Of a DNA stretch of 64,000 nucleotides, positions 1-9,023 are shown piece after piece (the stretch's first letter is position 1; each line of letters opens with the position of its first letter). The notes beneath the pieces are model-generated. The model was not told the origin of the DNA. It did not search any database and worked only from the letters and a program-made list of their open reading frames with translations. Position numbers and translations under genes: made by a program. The stretch comes from JAMLHH01 sp037189845 (lineage in GTDB: Bacteria; Bacteroidota; Bacteroidia; Chitinophagales; JADIYW01), in contig JBBCIS010000001.1 of NCBI GenBank assembly GCA_037189845.1, positions 558,001-622,000 on the forward strand, read 5' to 3'.

Positions 1-85
1 AAGTTACAGCTTCGACATAAAAGTTATTGCATAATAATATTATGGTTAATATGCCGAGTAAAATGTTTTTGTGATTTTTTTTCAT
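1..85 (-). CDS. Start of a secreted protein, cut by the window edge
   Basis: A minus-strand ATG at 83-85 opens a frame that stays open to base 1, giving 28 codons. The peptide begins with a Lys-rich stretch (MKKNHKN) followed by a hydrophobic run with Cys at about position 19, which fits a signal peptide, possibly a lipoprotein signal. The rest of the gene lies outside the window, so no function can be given. Bases 86-312 upstream of it hold no gene I can support; they are AT-rich and contain one short palindrome (GCATAGCTATGC near 233). Confidence 0.5.
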   Translation of the reverse strand, partial: MKKNHKNILLGILTIILLCNNFYVEAVT

Positions 86-312
86 GATATAAAATTTAAG
101 AGGTTGAAGAGTAGATGCTTATATGCATAGTAAGCACTAGTCGGAAAATTTTTCCTTTTGTTGTTTGTTGGTAAAGAAAGAGGGTAAAATAATCGATTTC
201 AACATTTTGTAGCATTAAGGCGCGATACGGTGCATAGCTATGCTGGAGCATCTGCCTCATAATGATAAAAAAGTTGCCTTTTTCATAATAGTTGATTTAA
301 AGGGTTAAAGAA

Positions 313-1152
313 TTAATACTCAAACTCGTAGTGTAGAGTGTCTGTGTCCCACTCTATTGTACGTTCTTTGATATCATTAAAAGTTGTGTTGTAGCGGTAG
401 CTGAAGGTATATTGATCTACCACCTGATTTACAGGTAGCAGGATAGTTTCAGATTGAACAACTTCATGATGATTGCTCAGTCCGTAATTCAATCCGCATT
501 TCGACAACAGATTGATTCCACCTATATAAATAAATTTGATGGCCCGACTGAAAAAACGCACATCCATCTCGTCTGAAATAGGACGGTTGCTGTAACGGAA
601 TTTTACCAGACCATAATAACTTCCGTAGCTGATATCATACTGCAGAAGATTATTATTGTTGTCATATATGAAATTGGTGAATTCATAACCTTTCGTCTTT
701 GCTGAAGAATCTATCATCCTTGTCATTTTATTATTGACATAGGTCATATAAAGCCCACTTTGAAATATTGGATCCACAATGCCGGTTATTTGTTTATCGG
801 CATCGAACAGAAGGTGTAGTTCCCTATAGCCTGTACTGTCATAAGTATGGGCTATTATTTTATCTTGGAGATAGACAAACTTGATCGTTTTCAGCAAAGT
901 AGCTGTAGCTGTAGTGTCATCTAGGACAGACACGCTGTCCAGTAGTCCGGTATTATTATAGAAAAAATTTGTTGATTCGTCTATACGGCTGGTTTTGATT
1001 TTGGCTTTGCCATTGACAATATCATCATACACCCTGTTGGATTGCTTAATTTTCCGGAGCAATTCTGGTGGAGAGTCAGGTGTACAACCAGACAATAACC
1101 ACAACATTCCGACCATAAAAAAGAACGTCCTACGTATTTGCATAACAGACAT
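313..1152 (-). CDS. Hypothetical lipoprotein
   Basis: The 279-residue product starts with a signal peptide ending in a lipobox (LLSGC, Cys at about 23), so it should be lipid-anchored outside the inner membrane. The mature part is rich in Asn, Tyr and Thr and has repeated short beta-strand-like segments of the form xxYDNNNNLLxY and FxYxxxx, reminiscent of the YD/RHS-like lipoproteins common in Bacteroidota. I do not recognise a named family. It is divergent from the next gene, with about 100 bp between them. Function unknown; secretion is the only supported property. Confidence 0.75.
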   Translation of the reverse strand: MSVMQIRRTFFFMVGMLWLLSGCTPDSPPELLRKIKQSNRVYDDIVNGKAKIKTSRIDESTNFFYNNTGLLDSVSVLDDTTATATLLKTIKFVYLQDKIIAHTYDSTGYRELHLLFDADKQITGIVDPIFQSGLYMTYVNNKMTRMIDSSAKTKGYEFTNFIYDNNNNLLQYDISYGSYYGLVKFRYSNRPISDEMDVRFFSRAIKFIYIGGINLLSKCGLNYGLSNHHEVVQSETILLPVNQVVDQYTFSYRYNTTFNDIKERTIEWDTDTLHYEFEY

Positions 1153-1250
1153 TTTAACTTTATGTTAAAGATTGAATAAAAAAAATATCTTTATCGGAAC
1201 AAATTCCGGTACTTGTTGTAAAAAAACACCTGAAGAATAAATGATAAAAT

Positions 1251-2654
1251 ATGTTAGACTCTAAGCCTATACAAGTATTTATTCAGCTATCAAAAGATGA
1301 AAGACGTAAATTCAGAAAGTGGATGAATCTGAATTTTGTTGAAAAAAATAAAGAACTGAAAGAGTTTTTTATATTTTTGGATACAAGGTCTGTTATTAAT
1401 GAAAATACGGCAACAAAAGAAAAAGCATTCAGGTATGTTTATAAAGAAACAGATTATGATGATGCCCGGATGCGTCAGCTGCTTTGGATGCTCTCTGAAG
1501 CGCTGGAAGAATTTATTGTCGTGAGTAATATTTCCCGTAATATCTCGCTGAAAGAACAGATATTGTCATCCTATTATACGGACAAGCGCTTGTATAAATA
1601 TGCTAATCAGCATATAGAGCAGGGGATCCGGCTGGTTGAGCAGAATCAGCTTCATGACGCAGATTATTATCTGAATTTGTTTCAGCTGCAGTCACAATAT
1701 TTCCTGATCAATCAAAGAAATGAGCAAAACCAGAGATTTCATCTGGATGATATTATAAATGCATCCACTATCTTTTACGTAATATCGCTGTTGAAATATG
1801 CCTGTATCAGCCAGTCCTTTCAGAAAACTACCGGGAATTCGATGGACCACCTGTTACTGGAACATATTGTAAAGACATTGCCGGAAGCTACATTTTTTAC
1901 ACTTCCGCAGGTACGTATTTACTATAATATTTATCTGGTAAATACTACAGATAATGAAAGTGCATTTTTTCATTTTCTGGAAGATATAAAAACTCATGAG
2001 CGTGTATTCTCTGATCACAATCTGAATGATCTGTACCGGTTGGCTATTAATTTTTGTATCAGAAAGACCAACCAAAACCAGCCTGATTATACCCGGAGGG
2101 CTTTTGAGTTGTATTTATATGCTGTTGAGAAAGGGTTCTTGTTGCTGAATAAGGAAATCAACCGCTTCATTTTTACTAATATTATTGCGCTCGGCATCAA
2201 GCTCAAAGAATACGAAAAGATTGATACCTTCATGAAAAATTATGCCCCATTAATAGATAATGTCTACCGGCAGAATACAGTTGTGTTTAATACTGCACGG
2301 ATTTATCACAGCAAGCAGCAATTGGAAGAAGCTTTAAGGCTCCTCCTGACCCATGAATTTAAAGACACTCACTTAAACCTGAATGCAAAATATCTGACTT
2401 TAAAGATCCTGTTTGAATTAAGAGATATAGAGCTATTCCGTACATTTCTGAAATCTTTTAAAGTATACCTGAAACGGCAATTAAATTTAGGCTATCATAA
2501 AACCTATTTTACTAATGTCTGCCGGTCATTATCCATCTTGCTGGACATTTATAAAAAGCCGTTGAAATACCGGAATTTTGAATTCAGCAATGAAACGTCT
2601 GATAAAGACTGGTTCAATTCAATGGCTGTGAATATCATTCAGATATCATCATAA
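1251..2654 (+). CDS. Hypothetical helical-repeat protein
   Basis: The 467-residue protein has no signal peptide or membrane segment and should be cytoplasmic. It is almost entirely alpha-helical by composition, with helix pairs rich in Leu, Tyr and Lys in residues 110-430 that look like degenerate TPR-type repeats. The N-terminus (KDERRKFRKWMNLNF) is basic. I have a general impression of similar uncharacterised proteins of about 450-500 residues in Bacteroidota, but cannot name the family. It stands alone, 260 bp before parE; that gap shows nothing I can identify. Function unknown. Confidence 0.75.
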   Translation: MLDSKPIQVFIQLSKDERRKFRKWMNLNFVEKNKELKEFFIFLDTRSVINENTATKEKAFRYVYKETDYDDARMRQLLWMLSEALEEFIVVSNISRNISLKEQILSSYYTDKRLYKYANQHIEQGIRLVEQNQLHDADYYLNLFQLQSQYFLINQRNEQNQRFHLDDIINASTIFYVISLLKYACISQSFQKTTGNSMDHLLLEHIVKTLPEATFFTLPQVRIYYNIYLVNTTDNESAFFHFLEDIKTHERVFSDHNLNDLYRLAINFCIRKTNQNQPDYTRRAFELYLYAVEKGFLLLNKEINRFIFTNIIALGIKLKEYEKIDTFMKNYAPLIDNVYRQNTVVFNTARIYHSKQQLEEALRLLLTHEFKDTHLNLNAKYLTLKILFELRDIELFRTFLKSFKVYLKRQLNLGYHKTYFTNVCRSLSILLDIYKKPLKYRNFEFSNETSDKDWFNSMAVNIIQISS

Positions 2655-2914
2655 AAGATCTGATAGCATCTTCGTGCAACATTTTAAAGCTAAAGAAGTT
2701 TTGATCTCAAAAAAAAATGCTTCTTCCATGGTGTAAGCTCATTCCGTTTGCAGAAAGAGCATTTAGTATAATCTGGGATGAATGATCCTGAGAATGTAAG
2801 ATAATCTCTTCTCAATACGCTTGTAGAAGTGGAGGTAGTGGTTATCCAATCCTGTGGAAAAAAGGCTTATGTATTCCGTCAATTCTTGGGTATTTTTAAG
2901 GGATTTAATTTGTT

Positions 2915-4783
2915 ATGGCTGAACCAATTTACGACGAAGGGAATATACGGACACTCGACTGGCGTGAGCACATACGCATCCGCCCGGGTATGTACATCGG
3001 AAAACTCGGTGATGGTTCGTCACCCGACGATGGTATCTACGTATTGCTCAAGGAGGTGATTGACAACTCTATCGACGAGCACATGATGGGTCATGGAAAG
3101 CAGATAGATGTTGAAATCAAGGACGGAAAAGTAATGGTGCGGGACTATGGTCGTGGTATTCCTTTGGGAAAAGTCATAGACTGTGTGTCCAAAATCAACA
3201 CTGGTGGTAAATATGACTCCAAGGCATTTCAGAAATCAGTAGGTCTGAATGGTGTGGGGACAAAAGCAGTGAATGCTTTATCTGCATCATTTACAGTAAC
3301 TTCGGTCAGAGAAGGACAAAGGAAAAAAGCAGTTTTCGGGCAGGGCGAATTAGTGGAAGATTGTCCGATAGAGGTGACGGATGAAAAAAACGGAACCACT
3401 ATTACTTTTACACCGGATAAAACCATCTTCAAAAATTATGCTTTTGTACCGGATTATGTACACGAGCAGATCAGGTATTATGCTTATCTGAACGCTGGTC
3501 TGGCAGTTGTTTATAACAACAAAAGATTCGTTTCCAAAAATGGTTTGCTGGATCTTTTGACGGACAAATCAGATACTGCTCAGCTGAGATATCCGATTAT
3601 TCATCTGAAAGGAGAGGATATCGAAATCGCTCTGACGCATGGCAATCAATATGGTGAGGATTACTATTCCTTTGTGAATGGTCAGTATACGATTCAGGGA
3701 GGAACACATCTGGCAGCTTTTCGTGAAGCTGTAGTGAAAACCCTGAGAGAGTTTTATAAAAAGAATTTTGATACATCCGACGTACGTCAGGCAATTATAG
3801 GAGCCATCGCGATCCGGGTGCAGGAGCCTGTTTTTGAGTCTCAGACCAAAACGAAATTAGGTTCATTGAATATGGCTCCGGAAGGTGAGTCTCTGAAATC
3901 CTTTGTCATGGATTTTGTCAAAGACCAGCTGGACCCGTATCTGCACAAAAATCCTCAGGTGGCAGAGGCCCTGCTTAAGCGTATACAGCAGTCCGAGCGT
4001 GAGCGCAAGGATATGGCAGGCGTTCGGAAAATAGCTAATGAGCGTGCCAAAGCAGCGAACTTACACAATAAAAAGCTGAGAGACTGCCGGGTGGATTATA
4101 ACAATGAGAAGCATCCCCGTCATCTGGAAACGACCCTGTTTATTACGGAGGGAGATTCAGCGAGCGGCTCCATCACCAAAGCGAGAGATGTAGAGACTCA
4201 GGCTGTATTCAGCTTGAAAGGTAAGCCGTTGAACTGCTATGGTCTGACGAAAAAGATTGTGTATCAGAATGAAGAATTCAATCTTTTACAGCATGCGCTC
4301 AATATTGAGGAAGATATAGAGAATCTGCGTTACAATCGTATCGTTATCGCTACGGATGCGGATGTGGACGGTATGCATATCCGTTTGTTGCTGTTGACAT
4401 TCTTCCTGCAGTTTTTTCCGGATGTAGTGAGAAAGGGTCACTTATATATTCTGGAAACACCTTTGTTCAGGGTAAGAAATAAGCAGGAAACTATTTATTG
4501 TTATTCTGAGGAAGAGAAAAAGGCGGCGATCAATAAGCTGAAAGGCAAGCCTGAAATTACCCGATTCAAAGGATTGGGAGAAATTTCACCAAGTGAGTTT
4601 GGTGGATTTATTGGAGAAAGCATCCGGCTGGAGCCTGTAGTGATGAAAAAAGATATCAAAATTGAAGAGATTTTATCTTATTATATGGGTACGAATACGC
4701 CTGAAAGACAGCTGTTTATCATCGACAATCTCAAAATAGAGAAAGACGAAGCCAAAGAGGAGCCGGTATTGGAAGAAGTATAG
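2915..4783 (+). CDS. parE: DNA topoisomerase IV subunit B (ParE)
   Basis: ATPase subunit of the type IIA topoisomerase that decatenates chromosomes together with ParC. The GHKL ATPase domain shows EVIDNSIDE with the ATP/Mg-binding Asn at 51, the GRGIP loop at 79-83 and GLNGVGTKAVNALS at 110-123. The TOPRIM domain carries the acidic TEGDSASGS motif (Glu412) and DADVDGMHI. The length of 622 residues is normal for ParE and shorter than most GyrB proteins; GyrB is the alternative, but the short size and the Bacteroidota-type start favour ParE. The ATG at 2915 gives the conserved N-terminus ending DWREHIRIRPGMYIG. ParC is not adjacent downstream. Confidence 0.92.
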   Translation: MAEPIYDEGNIRTLDWREHIRIRPGMYIGKLGDGSSPDDGIYVLLKEVIDNSIDEHMMGHGKQIDVEIKDGKVMVRDYGRGIPLGKVIDCVSKINTGGKYDSKAFQKSVGLNGVGTKAVNALSASFTVTSVREGQRKKAVFGQGELVEDCPIEVTDEKNGTTITFTPDKTIFKNYAFVPDYVHEQIRYYAYLNAGLAVVYNNKRFVSKNGLLDLLTDKSDTAQLRYPIIHLKGEDIEIALTHGNQYGEDYYSFVNGQYTIQGGTHLAAFREAVVKTLREFYKKNFDTSDVRQAIIGAIAIRVQEPVFESQTKTKLGSLNMAPEGESLKSFVMDFVKDQLDPYLHKNPQVAEALLKRIQQSERERKDMAGVRKIANERAKAANLHNKKLRDCRVDYNNEKHPRHLETTLFITEGDSASGSITKARDVETQAVFSLKGKPLNCYGLTKKIVYQNEEFNLLQHALNIEEDIENLRYNRIVIATDADVDGMHIRLLLLTFFLQFFPDVVRKGHLYILETPLFRVRNKQETIYCYSEEEKKAAINKLKGKPEITRFKGLGEISPSEFGGFIGESIRLEPVVMKKDIKIEEILSYYMGTNTPERQLFIIDNLKIEKDEAKEEPVLEEV

Positions 4784-4801
4784 AGAGATAAGAAAGAAGT
4801 A

Positions 4802-4920
4802 GGGCAGCTATTCCTGCTTTCGCTACATCTTCCCGCCCTGGTCATTGAATAGTTCGACAAGCTCACTGATCACACGTCGAAATGCGGCGGGTGATATTTC
4901 GCTCTATCAGGGCTGCTCGG
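4802..4920 (+). repeat. Dispersed intergenic repeat, copy 1
   Basis: Left end GGGCAGCTATTCCTGCTTTCG and right end CTCTATCAGGGCTGC match the ends of similar segments at 32892-33031, 40699-40778 and 56381-56460. It lies in the 233-bp gap between the convergent parE and WG-repeat genes. The ends are conserved and the middle is variable. Confidence 0.6.
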
Positions 4921-5016
4921 TCTGAACGATATAGCTGTTCAAAGCTAATTTGAAGTAACAGAGAATTAAAGAGGTGGAGTACAACTTTAAACAATAGAAA
5001 CCTTAAACAAGGCATA

Positions 5017-7293
5017 TTACTTGAAGAGTTGGATGCCATAGCCATTGGAAGAAATTTCTACCACGACCTTTTGCTGATATACTTCACCTATTTTATCACA
5101 GACAGGAGGTAAAATTTCCATTCCGAATTCATTGACCAGTCCCCATTTGCCTTTATTCTGAACTTTGGCATATCCCATGTTGAAAGGAAGAGCTTTCTCA
5201 TATTTGAACGGAATTACGTATGCCCCTTTAGTATTGATTGCTCCGAATTTATCTTCCAGTTTTACCCATGCTTTCCCTTCTGAAAAAGGTTGGGCTTCTG
5301 CAAACTGCCAGGGAATTTCCACTTTGCCTTTACCGCTGATGTATCCCCAATAGATGCCCATCCTGACCAAAGCCAGATCTTCTACATGCCGGAAAGCTTC
5401 ATCAAAGGTAAAAGGGATTATCTTTTTATTCTGCATATTGATATAGCCTGTTTTGCCATCCTTTTCTACTGAAGCAATACCGTTGCTGAGCGAAAGTACA
5501 TTGTCGTAAATAAACGGAATGACGATATTTCCTGAAAGGTGCATAAACCCGAATTGCTTATCTTTTACGACTGCGGAATAGCCTTTGGAATCAAAATCTG
5601 AAACAAATTTGTAGGTGGCAGGGATGATCTCTTGCCCGTCAGCATCCAGATAACCGAACATGCCATTGAGATTTCTGAAAATAGCTCTTCCTGAGTGAAA
5701 ATCTCCTGTCAGTGAATACTTGCATGGAATGACCTGCTCACCTTTTTCATTGATGAAACCCATTAAACCATACTGGTTAATCACTTTTGCACGGGATTCT
5801 TTGAAAGGACCGATAAATGTAACTCCGGCAGGAAGTCTGAACTGTTGTGTGAGATTTTTATCGTAAGAGATAAAGTCATCTCCTGATTTCTTTTTCATGA
5901 TCCATCCGTATTCAGTAGCCATGGATACGGCAATATTTTCCGGTGCTACGACTTCTTTCCCATTAAGATCTATATATCCGTATAAGGAATCTTTTTTGAC
6001 GACAATTGCACCATGCGAAATATCTCCGACTTCATCGTATTTGAGTACAGTGTACTGATTTTTGATAAGATCTATCAGATAAAATGCCGGATGGAGCCCG
6101 GTCAGCAACGCAGTAGCCGTCAGTACAATCTCATTTCTGTCTGCAACAATTTCCTGAATGGTTGTACCTTTTACATCTACAAGTAGTAGCTGTATTCCTT
6201 TTCTGACAACCAGATGTGTTCCTGCAGAGAATATAATTTCATCAAAAGCCGGTTCTGCAATGACTTCTGCTTCATCGTTGATCCAGCCCCATAATGATTG
6301 CTTTTTAAAGATCCCTCTGCCGTTTTTAAATTCGAATAAGCTATCTGCCTGAAAGAGAATTTCTCCGGAGGTATTGACATAGTAATGGATAGTATCTTTT
6401 CTGGTGACAGCGATGCCGTCTTCTCCAAAAAGACCTGTTTCATCATACAATTCTCCATTTAAAGCTCTTGAGTTAAAGCCCAGATAAGTGCTTTTGCCTT
6501 TTTGATATACAATTCCGTATGCTCCGTCCTGAAAAAGCTTTACGGAATCATAGCTGTCTGATAATACCGGCTGGCCTTTCCGGTCTATCAGCTGCCATTG
6601 TCCATTCTGCAATTTAACAGGAGCATATCTTCCTGTGTATGCCTGTGCATCTGTATAGGCGGGCGAAATCACCCAGATACCGTTGTTTTCGATAAAACCC
6701 CATCTGCCATCCAGCTTTGCCGGGGCAATCCCTGCATTGAAAATGCCGATGTCCTCAAAGTTTTTGGAAAGGTATTTTGTATTGTTTTGGTGAAAGATTC
6801 CCCATTTGTTCTGATGTTTAACTACAAAAATATCATCTCCGGCTGTTGAGGCTATGCTATCCATCCAGTCAGAAATCAAAAGACCGTTTTGTGAGAGAAT
6901 TGCATATTCATTATGTAAAGAATTGTCATCTTGTACAGATGTTCTTCTGACTCTCGTCAGCTGATTTGAAAACGGTGAAATTTCTGTATAATCAAAAGGT
7001 GTAACCAGTTTACCATTTTCATTCATGAGTGCATACTGACCTTCCTGTTGATTTTGCACAGCATACATTTGCTGGCCCAACGGGTAGATACTGAAATAGT
7101 TAGCAGCAGAAAGCCTTTGACCGGAATTGCTCATCAAGCCCAGACCTTTTCCATCAAAATAAACGAGTGAATTTTGGTCCAGTACTACTATTTTGGTGGC
7201 ATCGTCCTGCTGGTCGGGAACCGGTAACTGAATGATACCATGAGCGATTTGAATTGAAAAGCTCGTGATAAGCAGGCAAATATATTTGATCAT
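5017..7293 (-). CDS. Secreted WG-repeat protein
   Basis: The 758-residue protein begins with a signal peptide (about residues 1-19). Nearly all the rest is a chain of WG repeats, units of about 45 residues with cores such as KWGIFHQNN, RWGFIENNG, LYGYIDLNG, LMGFINEKG, MFGYLDADG, YWGYISGKG and KWGLVNEFG, each followed by an I-P-x-x-Y/F-D strand. At least 12 units can be counted. Such repeats form beta-rich folds that are thought to bind other molecules; no catalytic domain is seen. It is followed upstream on the same strand by the RDD genes but is separated by 41 bp. Precise role unknown. Confidence 0.85.
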   Translation of the reverse strand: MIKYICLLITSFSIQIAHGIIQLPVPDQQDDATKIVVLDQNSLVYFDGKGLGLMSNSGQRLSAANYFSIYPLGQQMYAVQNQQEGQYALMNENGKLVTPFDYTEISPFSNQLTRVRRTSVQDDNSLHNEYAILSQNGLLISDWMDSIASTAGDDIFVVKHQNKWGIFHQNNTKYLSKNFEDIGIFNAGIAPAKLDGRWGFIENNGIWVISPAYTDAQAYTGRYAPVKLQNGQWQLIDRKGQPVLSDSYDSVKLFQDGAYGIVYQKGKSTYLGFNSRALNGELYDETGLFGEDGIAVTRKDTIHYYVNTSGEILFQADSLFEFKNGRGIFKKQSLWGWINDEAEVIAEPAFDEIIFSAGTHLVVRKGIQLLLVDVKGTTIQEIVADRNEIVLTATALLTGLHPAFYLIDLIKNQYTVLKYDEVGDISHGAIVVKKDSLYGYIDLNGKEVVAPENIAVSMATEYGWIMKKKSGDDFISYDKNLTQQFRLPAGVTFIGPFKESRAKVINQYGLMGFINEKGEQVIPCKYSLTGDFHSGRAIFRNLNGMFGYLDADGQEIIPATYKFVSDFDSKGYSAVVKDKQFGFMHLSGNIVIPFIYDNVLSLSNGIASVEKDGKTGYINMQNKKIIPFTFDEAFRHVEDLALVRMGIYWGYISGKGKVEIPWQFAEAQPFSEGKAWVKLEDKFGAINTKGAYVIPFKYEKALPFNMGYAKVQNKGKWGLVNEFGMEILPPVCDKIGEVYQQKVVVEISSNGYGIQLFK

Positions 7294-7334
7294 CTGGCTG
7301 TGGAAGTTATCTCTTTATTGGCAATTTACATTGT

Positions 7335-7790
7335 TTAGGCTTTCACTACAAAAGTACCGGCGATACGATCGTGGAGGGCACGCTTTTTATCATCAAAAAT
7401 TACCATCAAATATCCTATCAGAAAAATAAATGTGGATAATATTTTGCTGAAATACCTGATAATAGCATCTGGTACATTCAGTTTGTCACCATTTTGTTTA
7501 ATCACTTTCAGGTTCATTACAGATTTCCCGATAGTCGCTTGTTTATTGCTGGTTTCAAAATATACATAATATGCAATAGACAATAAAAAACAAACTAACC
7601 CTCTGATGCTAAATATCCAGCTAAAAACACCAGGGAAATCTTTCTGATAAAAAAACAAGAGTACAAAATTCATTAAAAATGATAATATAATACCATCAAT
7701 AAGACGAGCCGCCAGTCTCACTAAAAAACCGGCATAGTTACTTTGAATAATTGTACGTTCTGTATTTTCATACAGGCTTCTGTGCTCCAT
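7335..7790 (-). CDS. RDD-family membrane protein (copy 1)
   Basis: The 151-residue protein has three or four hydrophobic segments and the RDD hallmarks: the Arg-Leu-Ile-Asp-Gly pair at the first segment (RLIDGIILS), the TIGKSVMNLKVI loop and the Asp-Asp-x-Lys-Arg-Ala-x-His-Asp-Arg end motif (DDKKRALHDRIAGT). It is closely related to the next gene: same length and nearly the same C-terminal half, so the two are tandem duplicates. Members of the RDD family have been linked to ion or small-molecule transport, but the substrate here is unknown. Confidence 0.85.
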   Translation of the reverse strand: MEHRSLYENTERTIIQSNYAGFLVRLAARLIDGIILSFLMNFVLLFFYQKDFPGVFSWIFSIRGLVCFLLSIAYYVYFETSNKQATIGKSVMNLKVIKQNGDKLNVPDAIIRYFSKILSTFIFLIGYLMVIFDDKKRALHDRIAGTFVVKA

Positions 7791-7821
7791 CTCTATAATT
7801 TTCCGGATTTCTATGGCAATC

Positions 7822-8277
7822 CTATGTTTTCACTACAAAAGTATTTGCAATGCGATCGTGTAAGGCTCTTTTCTGATCGTCAAAGATCACCATGATAAAT
7901 CCTATCATAAAGATAAATGCTGAAAGAATTTTTCCCAAATATCTTACAACAGCATCTCCGGTAGTGAGCTTGGTGCCGTCCTGCTTGATAACTTTCAAAC
8001 CCATGACGGATTTGCCGATAGTGGCCTGTTTGTCGCTGGTTTCAAAATAGACGAAATAGGCCATAGTAAGTAAAAATGCCAGCAAGCTTCCGGGGCTATA
8101 GACAATTTCCATAATGTCTGAATTGAAATTCATCCCTGTGGCAAAGGTGATGATTCCTAAACCCAATGACAGGATAAGTCCGTCTATGAGATGTGCAACG
8201 AATCTGATTCCGAATCCTGCATGTCCGTTGTAGCTCAGATTACCTCCTGACTGTTCGTATAAGCTTTTGTTTTCCAT
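7822..8277 (-). CDS. RDD-family membrane protein (copy 2)
   Basis: Second 151-residue RDD protein, 31 bp upstream of its paralogue and likely co-transcribed with it. It has the same signature elements (HLIDGLILS, TIGKSVMGLKVIKQDG, DDQKRALHDRIANT) and the same predicted topology. Differences concentrate in the first loop and second membrane segment (residues 40-70), so the copies have diverged mainly in one exposed region. Two such subunits could form a hetero-oligomer; that is inference. Confidence 0.85.
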   Translation of the reverse strand: MENKSLYEQSGGNLSYNGHAGFGIRFVAHLIDGLILSLGLGIITFATGMNFNSDIMEIVYSPGSLLAFLLTMAYFVYFETSDKQATIGKSVMGLKVIKQDGTKLTTGDAVVRYLGKILSAFIFMIGFIMVIFDDQKRALHDRIANTFVVKT

Positions 8278-8300
8278 AAGTTAGATTTTTTACTTTTGAG

Positions 8301-8350
8301 TGAGGGATAGAGGCTATTCCGATAGTTATCGGAACATGCCGAAAGCCCGG
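8301..8350. repeat. Possible partial copy of the dispersed repeat
   Basis: The segment GATAGAGGCTATTCCGATAG recalls GATAGAGGCTATACCGAAAT in the copy at 56381-56460, and contains a small inverted repeat (TTCCGATAGTTATCGGAA). It lies in the 182-bp gap between the RDD and msrB genes, which otherwise shows nothing. Only one end is recognisable, so this is weaker than the four fuller copies. Confidence 0.35.
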
Positions 8351-8459
8351 CCCGGAGGATAATGTAATATATTGTCGCTTGTACCTGATTTTATATCACG
8401 ACAGATTTATTTTATGGCTACATTATCCGAAGGGATACTCTCTAATTTTTTTAAAAGTA

Positions 8460-8960
8460 TCATTTATCGTTCTTATCTGCAGGAACAAATTCCATAGCTG
8501 CAGAATTGATGCAATATCTCAGGCCTGTTTTGTCACGCGGACCATCTTCAAATACGTGCCCTAAATGCCCGTCACAAACTGCACAACGCACTTCCACTCT
8601 GTGCATGCCATGGGAGCGGTCTTCGATATATTTGATGGCATCTTTCTGTACATCATAGAAAGCGGGCCAGCCGCAACCGGAATTGTATTTGGTATCGGAT
8701 GAAAAAAGGTAGGTATTGCAGCCTTTACAATAGTATTTCCCTGGTTCGTAGAATTTATCGTACTTGCCGGAATAGGGATATTCAGTGCCGTTTTGGCGAA
8801 GTACCCTGAATGCCTCGGGATCCAGTATCTGCTTCCATTCGGCATCGGTTTTGACGACTTTTGGTGTATTGTCCATAGATGTATTTTGTTTGGGTGGCGA
8901 AGCGGAATATGTCTGGCAACTCAGAAAACCAAATATTATTACAAGATAAAACCATTTCAT
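8460..8960 (-). CDS. msrB: Peptide-methionine (R)-S-oxide reductase, lipoprotein form
   Basis: MsrB reduces methionine-R-sulfoxide in proteins. Two zinc-binding CxxC pairs (Cys78/81 and Cys126/129) and the catalytic Cys150 in RYCINSAAMEF are all present, as is GCGWPAFY. The protein carries a lipoprotein signal (GFLSC, Cys15), so it should act in the periplasm on oxidised envelope proteins and not in the cytosol. The length (166 residues) is one MsrB domain plus signal and linker; no MsrA domain is fused. It is divergent from the Lnb-like gene, 63 bp away. The reductant partner is not encoded nearby. Confidence 0.93.
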   Translation of the reverse strand: MKWFYLVIIFGFLSCQTYSASPPKQNTSMDNTPKVVKTDAEWKQILDPEAFRVLRQNGTEYPYSGKYDKFYEPGKYYCKGCNTYLFSSDTKYNSGCGWPAFYDVQKDAIKYIEDRSHGMHRVEVRCAVCDGHLGHVFEDGPRDKTGLRYCINSAAMEFVPADKNDK

Positions 8961-9023
8961 ACTGTGTAATAACGTACGAATAACTGATATGTTTGTCTTA
9001 TTTTAGTTCCGAAACCATCCGGA

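Noticed and set aside
4863..5045. Small reading frame after parE
   Set aside because: It lies in the dispersed repeat and overlaps the WG-repeat gene end; composition and position give no support.
8301..8350. Full copy of the dispersed repeat
   Set aside because: Only one end can be recognised, so it is listed only as a possible fragment.
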